A DNA stretch of 6,397 nucleotides, from assembly GCA_002496955.1 (NCBI GenBank), contig DALZ01000153.1, positions 1-6,397 on the forward strand, given 5' to 3'. Positions within the stretch are counted from its first letter, which is position 1, and each line of letters starts with the position of its first letter. The DNA is from Euryarchaeota archaeon UBA128. GTDB taxonomy: Archaea; Thermoplasmatota; Poseidoniia; Poseidoniales; Poseidoniaceae. Both the position numbers and the translations under genes were made by a program. Shown here piece by piece: positions 5,414 through 6,397 of this stretch. The notes under the pieces are model-generated. The model ran no database searches. It had not been told where the DNA came from and saw nothing but the letters and a program-made list of their open reading frames with translations.

Positions 5414-6397
5414 ATGATGCGGGGCTCAGAGCTGACGACCTTCCTCGACGCCCTAATTAGCAGAATCGATGATTACATACAATCGTCAGATGAACCTGGG
5501 CAAAAAACGGTCGAATTCCTCAGTGCCGAGTCCCGTAGCAGGGTTACAGATCTGTCGCTTCCGTTACAGGGTTACGGGTCAGAGCAAATTCTAGACGATT
5601 TAGATGAATTCTTGACTCAGTGCGTTAAAACCAACCGCCCGGAATTCATGAACCCGCTTTGGGGTGGTTTGAATGTTGCTGGATTTGCTGGGGAGGTAAT
5701 TGCTGCATTGACCAACCAATCAATGTATACTTACGAACTTTCACCGATTGCAACACTGATAGAAAAAGCGATCATCCAGCGCATGATGGAAATTGTTGGC
5801 TTTGGCGACGGATTTGGAACATTGACGACCGGTGGTTCAAATGGCAACATGCTCGGGATGTTGTGTGCCAGACAAGCATTAGACCCATTGTCGTCACTAC
5901 AAGGATTTGATGGAACGAAGCATGTTGCATTTGTTTCTGCTGAAGCACATTATTCAGTACTAATGTCGGCGAATGTTACCGGCATCGGACATCAAAATCT
6001 AGTCAAAGTTGCTTGTGACAATATGGGCCGAATGAAGCCCGAATCATTGGTAGATGAAATCCACCGTTCTTTGAGGGACAACAAAATACCGTTTTGCATA
6101 ATCGCCACTTCCGGAACAACAGTCAGAGGGGCATTTGATCCTCTAAGAGAGATAGCAGCCATAGCTCACGACCACAAAATCTGGCTTCATGTCGATGCAG
6201 CGTGGGGTGGTAGTTGCTTATTCTCCAGCAAATATCGACATTTGATGGATGGTGTGGAGCTAGCTGATAGCGTTTGCTGGGATGCACATAAAATGATGGG
6301 TTTGCCGCTGATATGTTCGGTCTTTTTGACAAAACATACCGATGTATTGCAAGCGGTATGCACACACGGTGATGCAGCACACTACTTGTTCCATGAA
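5414..6397 (+). CDS. Group II PLP-dependent amino-acid decarboxylase, cut by the right edge
   Basis: The first 328 residues of a cytosolic decarboxylase of the GAD/aspartate/cysteine-sulfinate/aromatic superfamily (COG0076 type, usually about 450-500 residues), so the C-terminal part is missing. It removes the alpha-carboxyl group of an amino acid using pyridoxal phosphate. Visible landmarks are NPLWGGLN (80-87), MYTYELSPIATLIEKA (104-119), phosphate-binding GGSNGN (140-145), His179 in SAEAHYS that stacks on the cofactor ring, TSGTT (232-236), HVDAAWGG with Asp261 contacting the pyridine nitrogen, and DAHKMMG with Lys293 as the Schiff-base lysine. The GGSNGN and TYELSP forms place it nearer the GAD65/cysteine-sulfinate/diaminobutyrate decarboxylases than the acid-resistance GadB. 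Substrate is not decidable; glutamate, aspartate (giving beta-alanine) and cysteine sulfinate are the main options. An in-frame stop at 5396-5398 limits the start to the ATG pair at 5414 or 5417; no clear ribosome site is present. It is divergent from the thiamine operon. Confidence 0.9.
   Translation, partial: MMRGSELTTFLDALISRIDDYIQSSDEPGQKTVEFLSAESRSRVTDLSLPLQGYGSEQILDDLDEFLTQCVKTNRPEFMNPLWGGLNVAGFAGEVIAALTNQSMYTYELSPIATLIEKAIIQRMMEIVGFGDGFGTLTTGGSNGNMLGMLCARQALDPLSSLQGFDGTKHVAFVSAEAHYSVLMSANVTGIGHQNLVKVACDNMGRMKPESLVDEIHRSLRDNKIPFCIIATSGTTVRGAFDPLREIAAIAHDHKIWLHVDAAWGGSCLFSSKYRHLMDGVELADSVCWDAHKMMGLPLICSVFLTKHTDVLQAVCTHGDAAHYLFHE

Noticed and set aside
5659..6380. Open frames inside the decarboxylase gene (5659-5910 plus, 6123-6380 minus).
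   Set aside because: The decarboxylase frame carries all expected catalytic motifs across these positions, so the others are shadows.

Overview
The window looks like a piece of a marine, mesophilic euryarchaeal genome, most likely Thermoplasmatota of the Poseidoniales (Marine Group II) type. The clues are indirect. There is an archaeal regulator that joins a helix-turn-helix to a ThiN domain, an SBP lipoprotein beginning with an archaeal-style lipobox followed by an acidic stretch, a mix of leaderless-looking and GGAGGTG-led starts, moderate base composition and tightly overlapping genes. No rRNA or marker gene is present, so the assignment is inference.

The left and central part (1-5149) is a single leftward gene string on the minus strand. 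In transcription order it reads thiR (4223-5149), thiB (3100-4233), thiP (1336-3090), thiQ (644-1336), an unrecognised helical protein (127-672) and the N-terminus of another unrecognised protein that runs off the left edge (1-117). All junctions are overlaps or gaps of 9 bases, so this is almost certainly one operon. ThiB (lipoprotein binding protein), ThiP (fused two-half permease, about 12 membrane segments) and ThiQ (ATPase) form a complete ABC importer for thiamine or a thiamine derivative. ThiR is the archaeal thiamine repressor family, whose ThiN-like domain senses thiamine phosphates. The string therefore reads as a self-regulated vitamin B1 uptake operon: when thiamine phosphates fall, ThiR should release its operators and transporter synthesis should rise.

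The 264-base divergent intergenic region (5150-5413) holds a plausible minus-strand archaeal promoter for thiR and several short inverted and direct repeats that are candidate operators. To the right, on the plus strand, lies the first 328 codons of a group II PLP-dependent decarboxylase (5414 to the right edge), of the glutamate/aspartate/cysteine-sulfinate decarboxylase superfamily. Its exact substrate cannot be read from the sequence.

No mobile element, CRISPR array, tRNA, rRNA or convincing riboswitch was seen. The points most worth a second look are the ThiR-controlled operon in a lineage not in the original ThiR regulon survey as I recall it, the altered ligand-pocket residues of ThiB, the palindromes in the divergent promoter region, and the two unrecognised genes at the end of the thiamine operon.
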